From contig OY756140.1 of NCBI GenBank assembly GCA_963576785.1, positions 2,542,001 through 2,606,000 of the forward strand: 64,000 bases of DNA, written 5' to 3'. A model generated the notes under the pieces. That model made no database searches, was not told where the DNA came from, and saw only the letters and a list, made by a program, of their open reading frames with translations. Shown here in pieces: positions 32,717-43,700 of this stretch. This stretch comes from Chlorophyllum brunneum. Taxonomy: Eukaryota > Basidiomycota > Agaricomycetes > Agaricales > Agaricaceae. How positions within the stretch are numbered: the stretch's first letter is position 1; each line of letters opens with the position of its first letter. The position numbers and the translations under genes were made by a program.

Positions 32717-35700
32717 TTATCCAGTTCCGACCTCCGGCCTCCTCGTTTCCACTGATGTAGTCTCTCCAATACTAGCCCTTCCTCTCCTCCCGCCATGTCC
32801 AAAAGCCGACGCATGTGCAGATGGCTTTCTTGTAAGTGGCGTCAGCGGAGCAGTACTAATCTTTACCGACTCCTCTTCCTCGGTAATCCTGTGCAGATCA
32901 TCCGCCGAGTAAGATGGGTGCAACGTCTTCCCATCACCATTAGCAACATTAACACCATTCATCTCGTTCTCGACCTCATCGTCATCGTCCATAAACCTCG
33001 GATCCACAGGTCTTCCCCACCTAGCAGCCGACACCACTCCATCAATTCTCTGTAAAGCACCGACACCCACTTCGCGAATTTTGCGATTACGACATCGCCA
33101 GGACATAATCCCACCATTCCCCTCTTGACTTACCTCACTCGAGCTTTCTTGACTATCAGTACTCTTCCTCGAGGTCGAAGAAACATAACCCGAGCTTGCG
33201 GAGACTTGACTCCCATTGGGGTACCCGCTTGTCAAGATTTCCGAACTCAGTTTCTTCGGCAAGGCGGCCAGCATTCGAGGATCCGAAGGGAAGAGTAAAG
33301 GGATCATATACCTCGAATCGAGGAGTTCACCGAGAGGCTGTGGTGGTTTCATGGGCTCCCAAATGGATTTATCTTTGGACTTGTCAAAGAGGAGGTCAAT
33401 GCTGAGTTGGGGATTGAGGGAGTCGGATATTGTAGAGGTGGTGGTTGATGAGAAAGATTGGTCGGCTTCATTCTGAAGAGATGAGAGGCTATCGCGGTCG
33501 CGGTCGTTGATCTTGGTGGACATAATTGTTAAATCGAGTTGTCCATGGGGATGGTAGAGCATGCTACTGACCTCCTTGCGCATGGCTTCGACGCCCATCT
33601 TAACGCGATGCCTCTCCCAGTCCTTTTGTAGTTGCGTCAGATATTGAACATTCTCGTCCGACATACGACCCTCATTAACTTCGTACTTGTAATCTCGGAC
33701 TGCACGTCGCATCTTAGCATGACATCAGCTATCACATGGGTGACTTTTCGAAGAAACGGATAAATACCTGTAAAGGATTGATCCCCCTCATAGACTGAAT
33801 GGTAGCCACCAGATCCGCAAAGTCATTTATAGAAGAAAGGCACTGTCCTCCTCCGTTAGTATACATAATTTACAAACGCAGAGACACTCAAACCTGCAGC
33901 CAATTCAACAAATCCCTCACGGGCGCGAAATGCGTCTGGACTCCGGCCGGTAGTCCAACCTCAGCAATCCAATCCTCCAACACGCTCAGGTTCAAGTTAA
34001 TTTGCACAGCTCTTGACCTGCAAAGATAGTTCTTGCGATTAATGATTCTGTTGAACGTCTCACCTACAACACCCCACTATCAGCACAAGATCGAAAGACG
34101 GAGCTTAGAGGGAACGTACAGGCAGTCCAATAAAACACCTGTGACCACAACTGTGTGATCAACGCCGGATTCACATCCGACATGACAAGGAATGAATGCA
34201 AGGCCGACAAGAAATTCGTCAAATCCTCCGGTAGGGGTGTCTGTACCGTATTATCCGAAAACAACGAGTTCAACGATGTATTGGGTTGTTTTTTAGCACT
34301 AAAGGTTTGCCGTAGCGACGAAAACTTGCGACTGGTGGATGAGGGAGTGACTCTTTGACTTTGGGATGGTGAGACTGGCCTGCCGGGGGTTGTTGGTATT
34401 GTGGGCGAGCGTATGGTGTCATTAATCATGGTTTGTTTTTGTGGAGTCTTTTTGCTGCGACCGGTGAAGGACCGGAGGAAGGACCATTCGGATTCAAATT
34501 GGATTGAATCGAGGGAGGATGGGGAGTAGTTGAGAAGGGTACTGTTGAGCAGCTGGTCTATCCGTCGTTCGGCGAACCTGATGATGAAAACTAGGAATAG
34601 CAAAGTCAGGGTGGTGTAGGTGTGAACGAATAGGAGAAACATACCAAAGACGGAATTGATGACCTCTTCGATGAGGTCGAATGTACCCATGAACTCGCAT
34701 GTCTGGTTAATGGCATTATCGCACTGGATAAAATGGAGCCATAGGGTTGTGTTGTAGAGCCAGAAGACGAGAGAAGTTAGATCTTCCGCGCGGCTCTACG
34801 AACGGATTTAAGTAGACGCGAAATGAGAAAGAACCAGGGACGCACGAAGAAGGCTTCTTCAATTGCATCAGAAGCTGATAAGATTAATTCTTCCAGCCAG
34901 GTATGATCGCAAGCCAAACAAGCAAATCGAGTCAACATGTATAGCGTGTTTGCAGGTGTGGCGTCCTTTAAGGAGGGTGGATAGTTGGTGACGAGTGATT
35001 CGAGTATCTGTGGTAACGAAGCCGGAGAAAAAACGAGCATGGAAGAATAGTCTAGTGGTGGTGTCTTTGGACCCGAGGATTAGATGATGATCACGGTGAT
35101 AAAAAAAATGAAATCGACTCACGTATAGGTCGTCATTGTCGGGGTTATCACTGTCGTCGTCAGAGGTATCATCGTCTGATGCGGGGAATTCTGGTTCTTG
35201 ACCCCACCAACTGGGATGTACATCAAGAATTCTTGCTACGTCTTCGCGTAGCTCTTTCCGCCTCCCTCGACGTTTCTGTTGCTGCTCGGCGAGCCTGCGC
35301 CGCAGGTCCATTCTGCCTCCCTCCCAACCTTGGCTCCTCATGGCTTCCGCGAGCAGAAACGCGACATGCTCCCTGCCGGGCACGACCGAGTGGGCAGTGA
35401 CAATGTCGAGAGGAGTCAAATTTCGGTTTGTCAACGCGAAGATAGAGCAGCCGTGTGTCATCAAATACGAAATAAGGGTTGGTGGTGAAAGCAATGCAGC
35501 ATGATGGAGAGGGGTCCAGCCAGCTAGCAGCAATATCATTGAGGGGTGTGAACGGATGAAAGAGAAAACGCGACGAACCATTGTCAGGCCCCATATCGGC
35601 CCCCTGAGTGACCAGCAATCTGACACACTCTTCTCTCTCGACATCCCGATCGGTATCTGCACCAAAGCCATGAATAGCCAAACTGACGAGTCCTAGGCCG

Positions 35701-35951
35701 TCTTCATCACGCGCGGCCAAGTCAAGATAGGTCTGGGCATGAGGGTCTGCAAGGAGGTGCTGGAGCAAAGGGAGATCGCCAAAGAGACATGCACGGGAAG
35801 CACAGTGGGCGACGAGCTGAGACTTTTCTGAGGGCGAGAGGCCGGAGTGGACGGTGAGGAGGGCAGAGACCTGGGGTGGTGTTGGGTAGAGAGGGTGGAG
35901 GTCTGGTTCTGGGGCGAGGTCGAGAGAGTTGAGGTTTATGGGGGCTGCCAT
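32717..35951 (-). CDS. Ankyrin-repeat and DIL (dilute) domain protein
   Basis: Exons complement(35579-35951, 35123-35523, 34846-35064, 34645-34795, 34120-34590, 33894-34063, 33768-33842, 32717-33712), 951 aa. The N-terminal third has ankyrin repeats: GDLPLLQHLLADPHAQTYLD, GLGLVSLAIHGFG, and AGWTPLHHAALLSPPTLISY with NLTPLDIVTAHSVV. An acidic stretch follows. The DIL domain (myosin-V cargo-binding fold) then runs through NTLYMLTRFACLA, DLTSLVFWLYNTTLWLHFIQ, CEFMGTFDLIEEVINSVF, ETFNRIINRKNYLCRSRAVQ, LNLSVLEDWI, RDLLNWLQCLSS, and VRDYKYEVNEGRMSDENV. There is no motor domain. Such DIL-ankyrin proteins are a fungal family of unknown cargo, perhaps an adaptor in transport or polarity. The start codon is only 70 nt from that of RRP15 on the other strand. 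Confidence 0.9.
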
Positions 35952-36021
35952 GTGGAGACGAGCATGCAGGGGTTGCCAGGCCAGTCTCACCACCACTGCC
36001 TTTTTCGGCCGCACCATCATC

Positions 36022-36741
36022 ATGCCTCCCAGAAAACGCCAGAAACTGAGCGACGAACCCCCCGAGCACGACTCGCCAGACCCCTCTGACCCAGACACCG
36101 ACGACGCCATCGCCCATCTCGGAACCCCAAAGTCCAAGCACACCTCCAAACGCAAAATAAGAGCAACAGCCCCCGCAAACTTCGGTGCTACTCTCCAGTC
36201 ACTGCTCAATACCGATCCACCCTCATCGCTGCCGCTATCACTCAATCCCTCAATCGCACGCAAACGAAATGACGAAAAGCTGGAGAAGCGCGCGAAAAAG
36301 GTCCTCCAGGGCGAGAGGAAGGAACACGAGGACAAAGGCCGGATACGCGACGTCATCGGCGGCTGGGGAGCTGAGAGCGAACGCTCGCTACGAAAAGTTG
36401 CTCAGCGGGGTGGTGCGTCGGGCCAATGTCCCATCCAGCGTGTCTTGATCACCTCTTCTAGTGGTAAAACTCTTCAATGCCATCCAACAATCCCATGCCA
36501 ACACAGCCGCAGCTGCAGAAGACGCAAAAGCAGGACGGGGTTCCGGTAAACCTACACTAGCTGCACCCACTTTTGACAACAAAGGAAAGGCAAAGGGGAG
36601 CAACAAGGACATCATAGCAAGCCGTGCGTCAGCACCACCTCCCCCCAGCCCCTCAACTTACTGACAGTTACCACAGAGACAGTGGGCAAAGATGACTTCT
36701 TTGATATGATAAAGTCTGGCAGCATTGTATCTAAAGCGTAA
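36022..36741 (+). CDS. RRP15: 60S ribosome biogenesis factor RRP15
   Basis: Nucleolar protein of pre-60S particles needed for 27S pre-rRNA processing. Exons 36022-36412, 36462-36623, 36677-36741, 205 aa. An acidic, phosphorylatable N-terminus with basic clusters precedes the Rrp15 domain. Recognisable are NFGATLQSLLNTDP, RKRNDEKLEKRAKKVLQGER and LRKVAQRGVVKLFNAIQQSH. The end motif is DDFFDMIKSGSIVSKA. The ATG at 36022 fits the family (PPRKRQKLSDE). Head-to-head with the DIL-ankyrin gene. Confidence 0.92.
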
Positions 36742-37042
36742 CTGTTACTAGATTTCGGCATTCTGCTCAGTCCTGCCTCACAGCTTCTGGACAACATGAG
36801 TCGTCATTAGCCGGTGTCTTGTTCGCTGATTTGGATACCGATCATCTCAGGACAGACGGCGCAGATGGGAATTATGCCTTTGGCTACTTTGCCCTAGCGT
36901 ACGTCCCTGGGCTTCGACCAATCCCGAAATAGTGCCACGGAACAGTGGCGAATATTTTGGGTACAACCCCAATATCACTCACGCTCACCAGGGCGTGGTA
37001 ACCAGTATTTATCATCCAACCTGCTCCTGAGTACTCTTGAAG
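36742..37042. other. Intergenic RRP15-FMO
   Basis: 300 nt between tandem plus-strand genes; no feature seen. Confidence 0.4.
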
Positions 37043-38926
37043 ATGTTCTCTGTACCCGCCCTACTTTCTCTGCTTTCATACCTCAGGCTTCTACCCTCGG
37101 ACTGGTCGCAACCCCAGATCCATCTCGCACCAGTCCAACAAAAGTCAATCGCTATCATAGGCGCAGGGAGTGCAGGCCTCGCGGCACTCAAAACCGCAAT
37201 CGATATCTCAGAACAGGACAACCTCAACTGGAACATTGTACTTTTCGAAGAACGAGAAGATGTCGGAGGGATTTGGTATGTTCTTCCCTCCAACACATTT
37301 CATCCTCGCCTCTCAAACGCGCCTAACTTACCCTACCGACACGCCCCACCGCCTGTCCGTCATTCATTTCTGTCGCACTCACCACATACCCTTGTTATAG
37401 GTTACCAGATTCTAGAATGTTACCTCCCCCCAATATACCGGAAACACCTCTATATCCGCGTCTTCGTACCAACACGCCCGTTCCAGCCATGACTTATCCA
37501 CACTTCGTTTTTCCATCAGGAACGCACCTATACCCGAGTCACGAACGTATCCTGGAATACCATAGAGCTTACGCGAGTTCTTTTCGCCTAAGATCTTACA
37601 TCCGGTTCAACCACTCGGTCCTTACTGCCGAGTGGCGAGCCTCTGAATCGCCAAATTCACAGAACGCCAAGACGGAATGCCGAAAGTCTGGGAATGATCG
37701 AGGTCGATGGAATGTCACTTTTAATGTTCGCGACGATGGTGGTGATGATGCCGTTGCTGGTAGACCTGGTGGCGTCAGGTCCGAGTTTTTTGATCATTTG
37801 GTCGTGGCGTCAGGGAATCATCATATCCCCAAGCTCGTACACTGGCGAGGTGAAGACGAGTGGCTTGCATATGGTCGGCAGAGGCATATTACACACGCGA
37901 TTTGGTATAGAGATCCTGAGATATACATTGGGAAACGTGTGGTCATTGTGGGCGCTGGTGCTAGTGGAAAAGATATTGCAAACCAGATCGCCGGGTTTGC
38001 GGAGAAAGTAAGTCCGTACGGATAAGCTCCTGACAGATTGTGTTGACCATTTCGTGCTTTAGGTGTATGTTTCTGTCAGACATCCTGTGGATCCCATCCC
38101 TGGAGCGGGGTTATGTGCCGAGATATCCCACTTCACTAAAGACAGGATCCATCTCGTTGATGGTACTACATTGCGGGACGTGGACAGTGTTATCCTCGGA
38201 ACTGGATATCAGATTCGTAAACCATTCCTCGAAACGGGGGGACTGGTCAAGTCAAGCCCTCATGCCAATTCATCAACTTTCCGTTCCCCTGAATATCTCA
38301 CAACGAACGCAAATTATTTATTCCCATTGCACAAACATATTTTTCCGATTTTACGGGATCTGCCTGTGACCGCTTTGGCGTTTGTTGGGATGCCAATGGG
38401 AATTGCGAATTGTCCCTCGGATATTGCACAGGGATTGTATGTGCTGCATTTGATGAAAGCTGGTGACGGGGTATTGCCTAGTAAGGAGGAGATGTTGAGG
38501 GAGCTAGACCGGCAAGAGGATGACGTGTGGAAAAACGGATTCGATCCGTATGTCCTGGGTCATCGGTTAGTCCGGGGAACACAAAGTGATTATCAGGATG
38601 ACCTTGTGGAATTCCTGAAAGAGAAGGTACGTGTATGTCGGCGGGAAAAGTGAGATCATATTTGATGTTTGGCCTCTTTATTTTAGGGCCTTATTCGTGA
38701 TGATAGGAGACGTTATGTCGAATCGTGGCGGAGAGATGTATTGGGTTATGACTATCTTCGCAGGGGCTGGTTCAGGATTGAGGAGCTCGGACTGGCTGAG
38801 CGGTGGCTACAGGGAGTCGAGACAGAAGAGCAATGGGCGAGGTTGATGGCAAGGATTAATGAATGGGAGAAAGATTGGGAATCGCGGAATAATATCACAT
38901 TTACTATTGACGAGTTTCTGGTTTAG
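37043..38926 (+). CDS. Flavin-containing monooxygenase (FMO)
   Basis: NADPH/FAD-dependent oxygenase acting on soft nucleophiles. Exons 37043-37275, 37401-38007, 38063-38626, 38687-38926, 547 aa. The FAD Rossmann motif is AIIGAGSAGLAALK (about 38-51), completed by the acidic strand end LFEERED and GGIW. The second, NADPH-binding motif is VVIVGAGASGKDIANQ. The FMO fingerprint region FDHLVVASGNHHIPK is present, as is LGTGYQIRKPF (ATG-containing motif). A hydrophobic N-terminus ([17 protein letters not shown]) may be a membrane anchor or signal. The natural substrate is unknown. There is no adjacent biosynthetic cluster, so detoxification or thiol/amine metabolism is the simplest guess. Confidence 0.9.
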
Positions 38927-39186
38927 CGAATTTAGCAAAATCAATTACTTCTCAACTGAGACCCTATCTCCCCGTCCTTATCGCCTATTTCCTACAATGG
39001 AACTCGAACTATTCTTTCTCCCCCCCACATTCCTGAATCCTGCCTTCTATAGTAAGCCCCAGAAATACGCACCGTCATGTGAGCGTGAATGAGCACTCGG
39101 CAGCTCTAACAGCATTCACTCGGCCTGCCCTAAACTCAGACTCCCACTTCCTTATATTTCGTCCATTTTCGCAATTTTTTTCTTCA

Positions 39187-40410
39187 ATGGTCCGTGTGTC
39201 TTCCTTTCTCTCCAGTTCCGTGGTAATCGCTCACAGATGTTCGGTCGTATAGCCACCGAAACCCTTAATCAGGAAGGATGAATGGGAGAAGCGCCTGCGA
39301 GAGGTCAAGGTGACGAAAGAGTGAGTGAGGGTTTCCCTTACGCTTTGGTCATCGGGATGAAACAATTACTGGGAATCTCTCCGAGAGAAATTTCGTTGAA
39401 GAACCAAAAAAAATATATTGCATGTATTATCTGATCTACCTTTTGGGGTTTTATTCTTTTCACGTCTCGCTCGTGCCTTGTGTGCAAGTTCGGTACTGAC
39501 TATGCTCCGATCCTCTCCAGGGACCTGAATCGGTTGGTCATGGACTATCTTGTCATCGAAGGTTACAAGTCGGCTGCGGAAGAATTTAGTCAAGAGGCCA
39601 GTCTGACACCACCCGTGGATTTTGAAAGCATCGAGAGTCGCATGGACATACGTGAAGCCCTCCAGCGGGGTGACGTGGAGGATGCGATTACTCGTGTCAA
39701 TGACCTCAACCCAGAGGTGAGTAAATATGTATGTGTTCAAAAGGGGGAATACACGAGGGATGGAAAGGATTAAACCATTTCATGCACCACTCTTAAACCC
39801 CCTTCTGGGGGGGTGTTGCTGAGAATATCCAAATCTTCAGTCTTCAACATGATCCTCACTCGGCTTGATTACCCCGCCGTCTGTTTTTATCTCGTGGCCT
39901 TGGATACAGAGATTGACATCAACATTTCTGTGACAGATACTTGATACAAATCCGGCACTTTATTTCCGCCTCCAGCAGCAGAAGTTAATTGAATATATAC
40001 GTCACGGTAGAATAGCAGACGCCTTGCAGTTTGCACAGGAGGAACTGGCTCCTCGTGGAGAGGAGAATCCAGAGTTTTTAGCCGAGCTGGAGCGTACGAT
40101 GGCGTTGCTGGCATTTGACTCGACTGCGAATCCGCCTGCAGCGGTCGGAGACCTGTTGTCATCTGCACAACGGCTGAAGACCGCAGGCGAGGTGAACGCG
40201 GCAATACTGGAAAGCCTGAGCCAGGGTAAGGAGGTGAAACTGGTGGGGCTGCTGAAGCTGCTCTGCTGGGGCGACTCGCTGCTAGAGGAAAAGGCCGAGT
40301 TCCCGAAGGTGCGTGGCTATGGCAAGCTGGAGTGGGGCGGACACCTGAACGTGTTTCTAGCTGAACGTGCAGGAGGGGACGCTGGTGGAGAATGGGAAAT
40401 AATTAAGTAG
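39187..40410 (+). CDS. GID8: GID/CTLH E3 complex subunit GID8
   Basis: Scaffold subunit of the GID ubiquitin ligase that degrades gluconeogenic enzymes. Exons 39187-39189, 39253-39320, 39521-39716, 39937-40410, 246 aa. LisH is in NRLVMDYLVIEGYKSAAEEF, CTLH in DIREALQRGDVEDAITRVND and ALYFRLQQQKLIEYIRHGRI, and CRA in the rest (ALQFAQEELAPRG, LERTMALLAFD). The conserved N-terminus PPKPLIRKDEWEKRLREVKV begins directly after an acceptor. The only in-phase start upstream is an ATG that is its own 3-nt exon, followed by GTCCGT. The intron at 39717-39936 (220 nt) is long for this genome. Start exon is the uncertain part. Confidence 0.9.
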
Positions 40411-40711
40411 ATAAGTGTAACGTAGATAGGTGCAACGTGGTTGGAATTCTTCTTAGCTAACCCACCACACTGCTGCTGACTCAGCAACATTCACTTCTTC
40501 TCTTTTTGGGCCTTGCGCTCGTTCCTGGGTCTCTCGTCCTCCCAGTCTCTTCCCTCGTCCTCCATCTCCCCCCCATCCACGCCCTCGTCCTCCCTCCTCC
40601 CCACCGCCCCAAACACCCGCCAGGGCACCCCAGCCGCTCTCGGGACAGCACCCGCTCCTGTCCACTTTCTCAGCGCCAACCCAAGCCCCCGCCCTGCCTC
40701 CGTTTCGCCAC

Positions 40712-43700
40712 ATGCCAGAGGACCAGCGGGGCCGTAGGGGTCGCAGAGTCCTATACGTCGTCAACCGAGGCTCAGATTCGGATGAAGGCACTGACGACGA
40801 TCTTCGCCGGACTCTGGATGACCAGCCTAGTTACCCCCCATATATCCACCCTCTTCCTTCCACTCCTGCAAGCTATCCTTCCCACAAGGTCTCCCAGTCC
40901 TTCACCCAACCTACCATCGTCACTTCAAACTTTACTCCCAGCAATAACCATTACCAGGGCCCGCCGCTTTCCTCACCATCCAGTACCAGCTCACCTGCCG
41001 CCGAAGAATCGACCCCTCCACCAAGCACTCCCGCTGTACCCAATCCTCCCGTTGATCTCACTGGAGCAAACAATTCGACCCCAGAAATGATCATGTCGTC
41101 GAGCGATCGAGGCGTTGTGGATGTTCCGCAGCCCTCGACCGCCAGGCTGGGGAAACACATCCCTCCCGCAAAGCCTGCATTTGGCTCTCGTGGACCACGA
41201 CCAGTTGATTCTGCAGCTAAGAGGCCTAAAACTGTACGTTGTTCTGGACACACACACGTTTATCAGAGCCTGCTGATTTCTGAACGTATCAAAAAGTCTC
41301 CCACAGTGTCCACACTCGATTCATATGCCTCGCATCCCACTAACACCTCTTACACACCCGTTGGAGAGCGAGTTCTCATCGTGGTCACATCCGATTCGGA
41401 ACGATTTGTCACGGTGGACGTTAGTGGTGCCCCAGATCCTGCCTTTATCAGGGAGTGTATATTTTCAAAGGTGAGCTGATTGTACTTTTCTGTGTCGTCA
41501 CCTATCATTTACTCACCCATGATTCAAGTTAAACATATACACTGAGGAAGAGCAGGCCCAGTTCTCGATCTTCCAGACTGAGATTGGGGATCATCACATG
41601 GGTAAACCACTGTCTGACGAAAAACTTTTTGTGCTCTGTCGCGATCATGGTGATTCTAAAGGCTCACTCAAATTTTTCGTAACACGCATGCCTGTCTCGG
41701 ACACCGAACGACCCCCTCGGCCCCCTCCTCAAATCCCCCATCAACCATCATTTTCAAACATACCCTCCGTCTTCTCCACCCACAGTCCCATTACGCCACT
41801 CCGACAGAGTAAACGCAGACCCAGGTCCAGACACGGCAGTGTGTCGTCGACAGCGAGTGAGCAGCTGTATGAGTCAGCAACAGGTTATGAAGCCGATTTG
41901 GACAATCCAGAAAAAGAATCTCACCGCTCGACTCTACGACCCTCACAACAGGTCTATATCAGCAATGGTAACCCCCCTCCGTCACCGCAACACCGAAGAG
42001 TAGCGGGCTCTTCAGCTCTTCCCCAGCCATCTCAATCACCACTACATTTACCTCGATCTCTTTCGCCACCGCCACAACCTCCCCCTCCCCCGCCGCCGTT
42101 ACCAGGCCAATCTACTTTTACGGACAAATATGGACATATTTTACCTACTCCTCCCCCTCCTCCTCCTCTTTCGCCTGCACGAGCTAAATTTCCTATTAAT
42201 GACGATTCGACTTTCCTCCCTCCCCCTCAGCCGACTTTTCGCTACAACCATGGACGATCAGGATCTGATGCTGCCGCAGAACGTGAACAGGCTTTCATCG
42301 CTTCTGAGCAACAGCTTGAAGAAGTTGCAAGATGGAAAGCTCCGCGACAACAGCCTTCGCCTTCAACTAATTGGCCTGCCCTTCGTTCTGAACCCTCACG
42401 CGAGACCTTGAGTCAAATGGACCAAATGAAAGACTCACGGCAGCGGAAGCAACGGACTCCGACCGATGCCGATGACTGGCAGCACATTTCCCCTCCTGGC
42501 CGAGATAATGATCCATTCCCATCATCTATCACAGGTCAATTTGGCGAGAGCAACGGTAGCAACACTCGAATATCTCCTTCTGTCACTCGAAAACCAGTTA
42601 ATCAGACTTCCCCACGCGCTCGGCCTACCTCGCCATACACCACTCGTCCGCTTATCCCCCCCGCGCCAAGAACACAGCCACCACCTGTTCCTCCGCAGCA
42701 TACCAGCGATACTAGCCGTTCCACGCAACGCTTGGCCGGTATTCCCGTCCCTGGAAACTTTTTGATCAGGTTCAAAGCAGAGTCTAAAGTCGGCGGTTCT
42801 CAGTCCAATTCGGCTTTCAGCCGCCTTGGCCGGGTGAACACCAAGAGCATGGACAGCCTTCGCTCTAGTCACCCACAGAACCTCCAACCTGGTGCCGCTC
42901 AGCGTCGGCAGAACCCATTGCCTGTCATTCGACCTTCAAGGGATCATCTGGCTTTCTCCCCAAGTGGCCTGTCCGGCACGCCCAAGTCGTATGAAAGCTC
43001 CTCTCGGCTCCCGATCAACAACTCGCGGCCACCTCCGACCCAGTACAATGGTCCCGAGAGTAGCATGTCACCGCAACAAACCTATTTGCGGAATAACATG
43101 CCGTATTCCCACTCGAATTCGACCGTCAATACTTCATTGTCGGCCATTACTACCGCGGAGCCGTTCCCGAGGCCACAATCTGCTGCTGGGGATACTGTTG
43201 TTTCGCCTTCGCGATATGGTGGGAAGCAGGTATACTCACCGACCTATGGTCCCACGTTAGACCCTCACGAGTCCGGGCGGTCACCTCGTGGGATATCTCC
43301 GAGTCACCATCCCACCACCATCACGGGGCCGAGACCCCCCAGGCCCGGTACAGCAGACCGTGCGACAGATTCGTATAACAGCGAATTTGAGACCTCACAT
43401 TCGACACCACCTCATACGCCCGTTACTCCTCAGAGCCCGAGGAGAAGCTCAGATGAGCAAGACTTCAAAATCGTGGATGACACCTCTCCACGGACGTATG
43501 TTCCGGATCGGTCGTCAGAGGCTACGCTCAAGCAGGGTGATCACATAAAGATGCTCCAGCTGATGCACGGCTTGAACGGGGAAGGTACAGTCTTGCCGCC
43601 GCGCATTGATGCCAACCATACGTCCGACGACAGTCCGACATCGATTTCCATCACGACCACCGCAGCGTCGTTACCTCCGTCGAGAGATGCGTCACCACCA

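Noticed and set aside
35952..36356. Upstream in-frame extension of the DIL-ankyrin gene
   Set aside because: It runs antisense through RRP15 coding sequence and lacks ankyrin-like content; ATG 35951 fits better.
37043..38926. Secondary-metabolite cluster around the monooxygenase
   Set aside because: Neighbours are ribosome biogenesis and GID complex genes; no synthase, P450 or transporter nearby.
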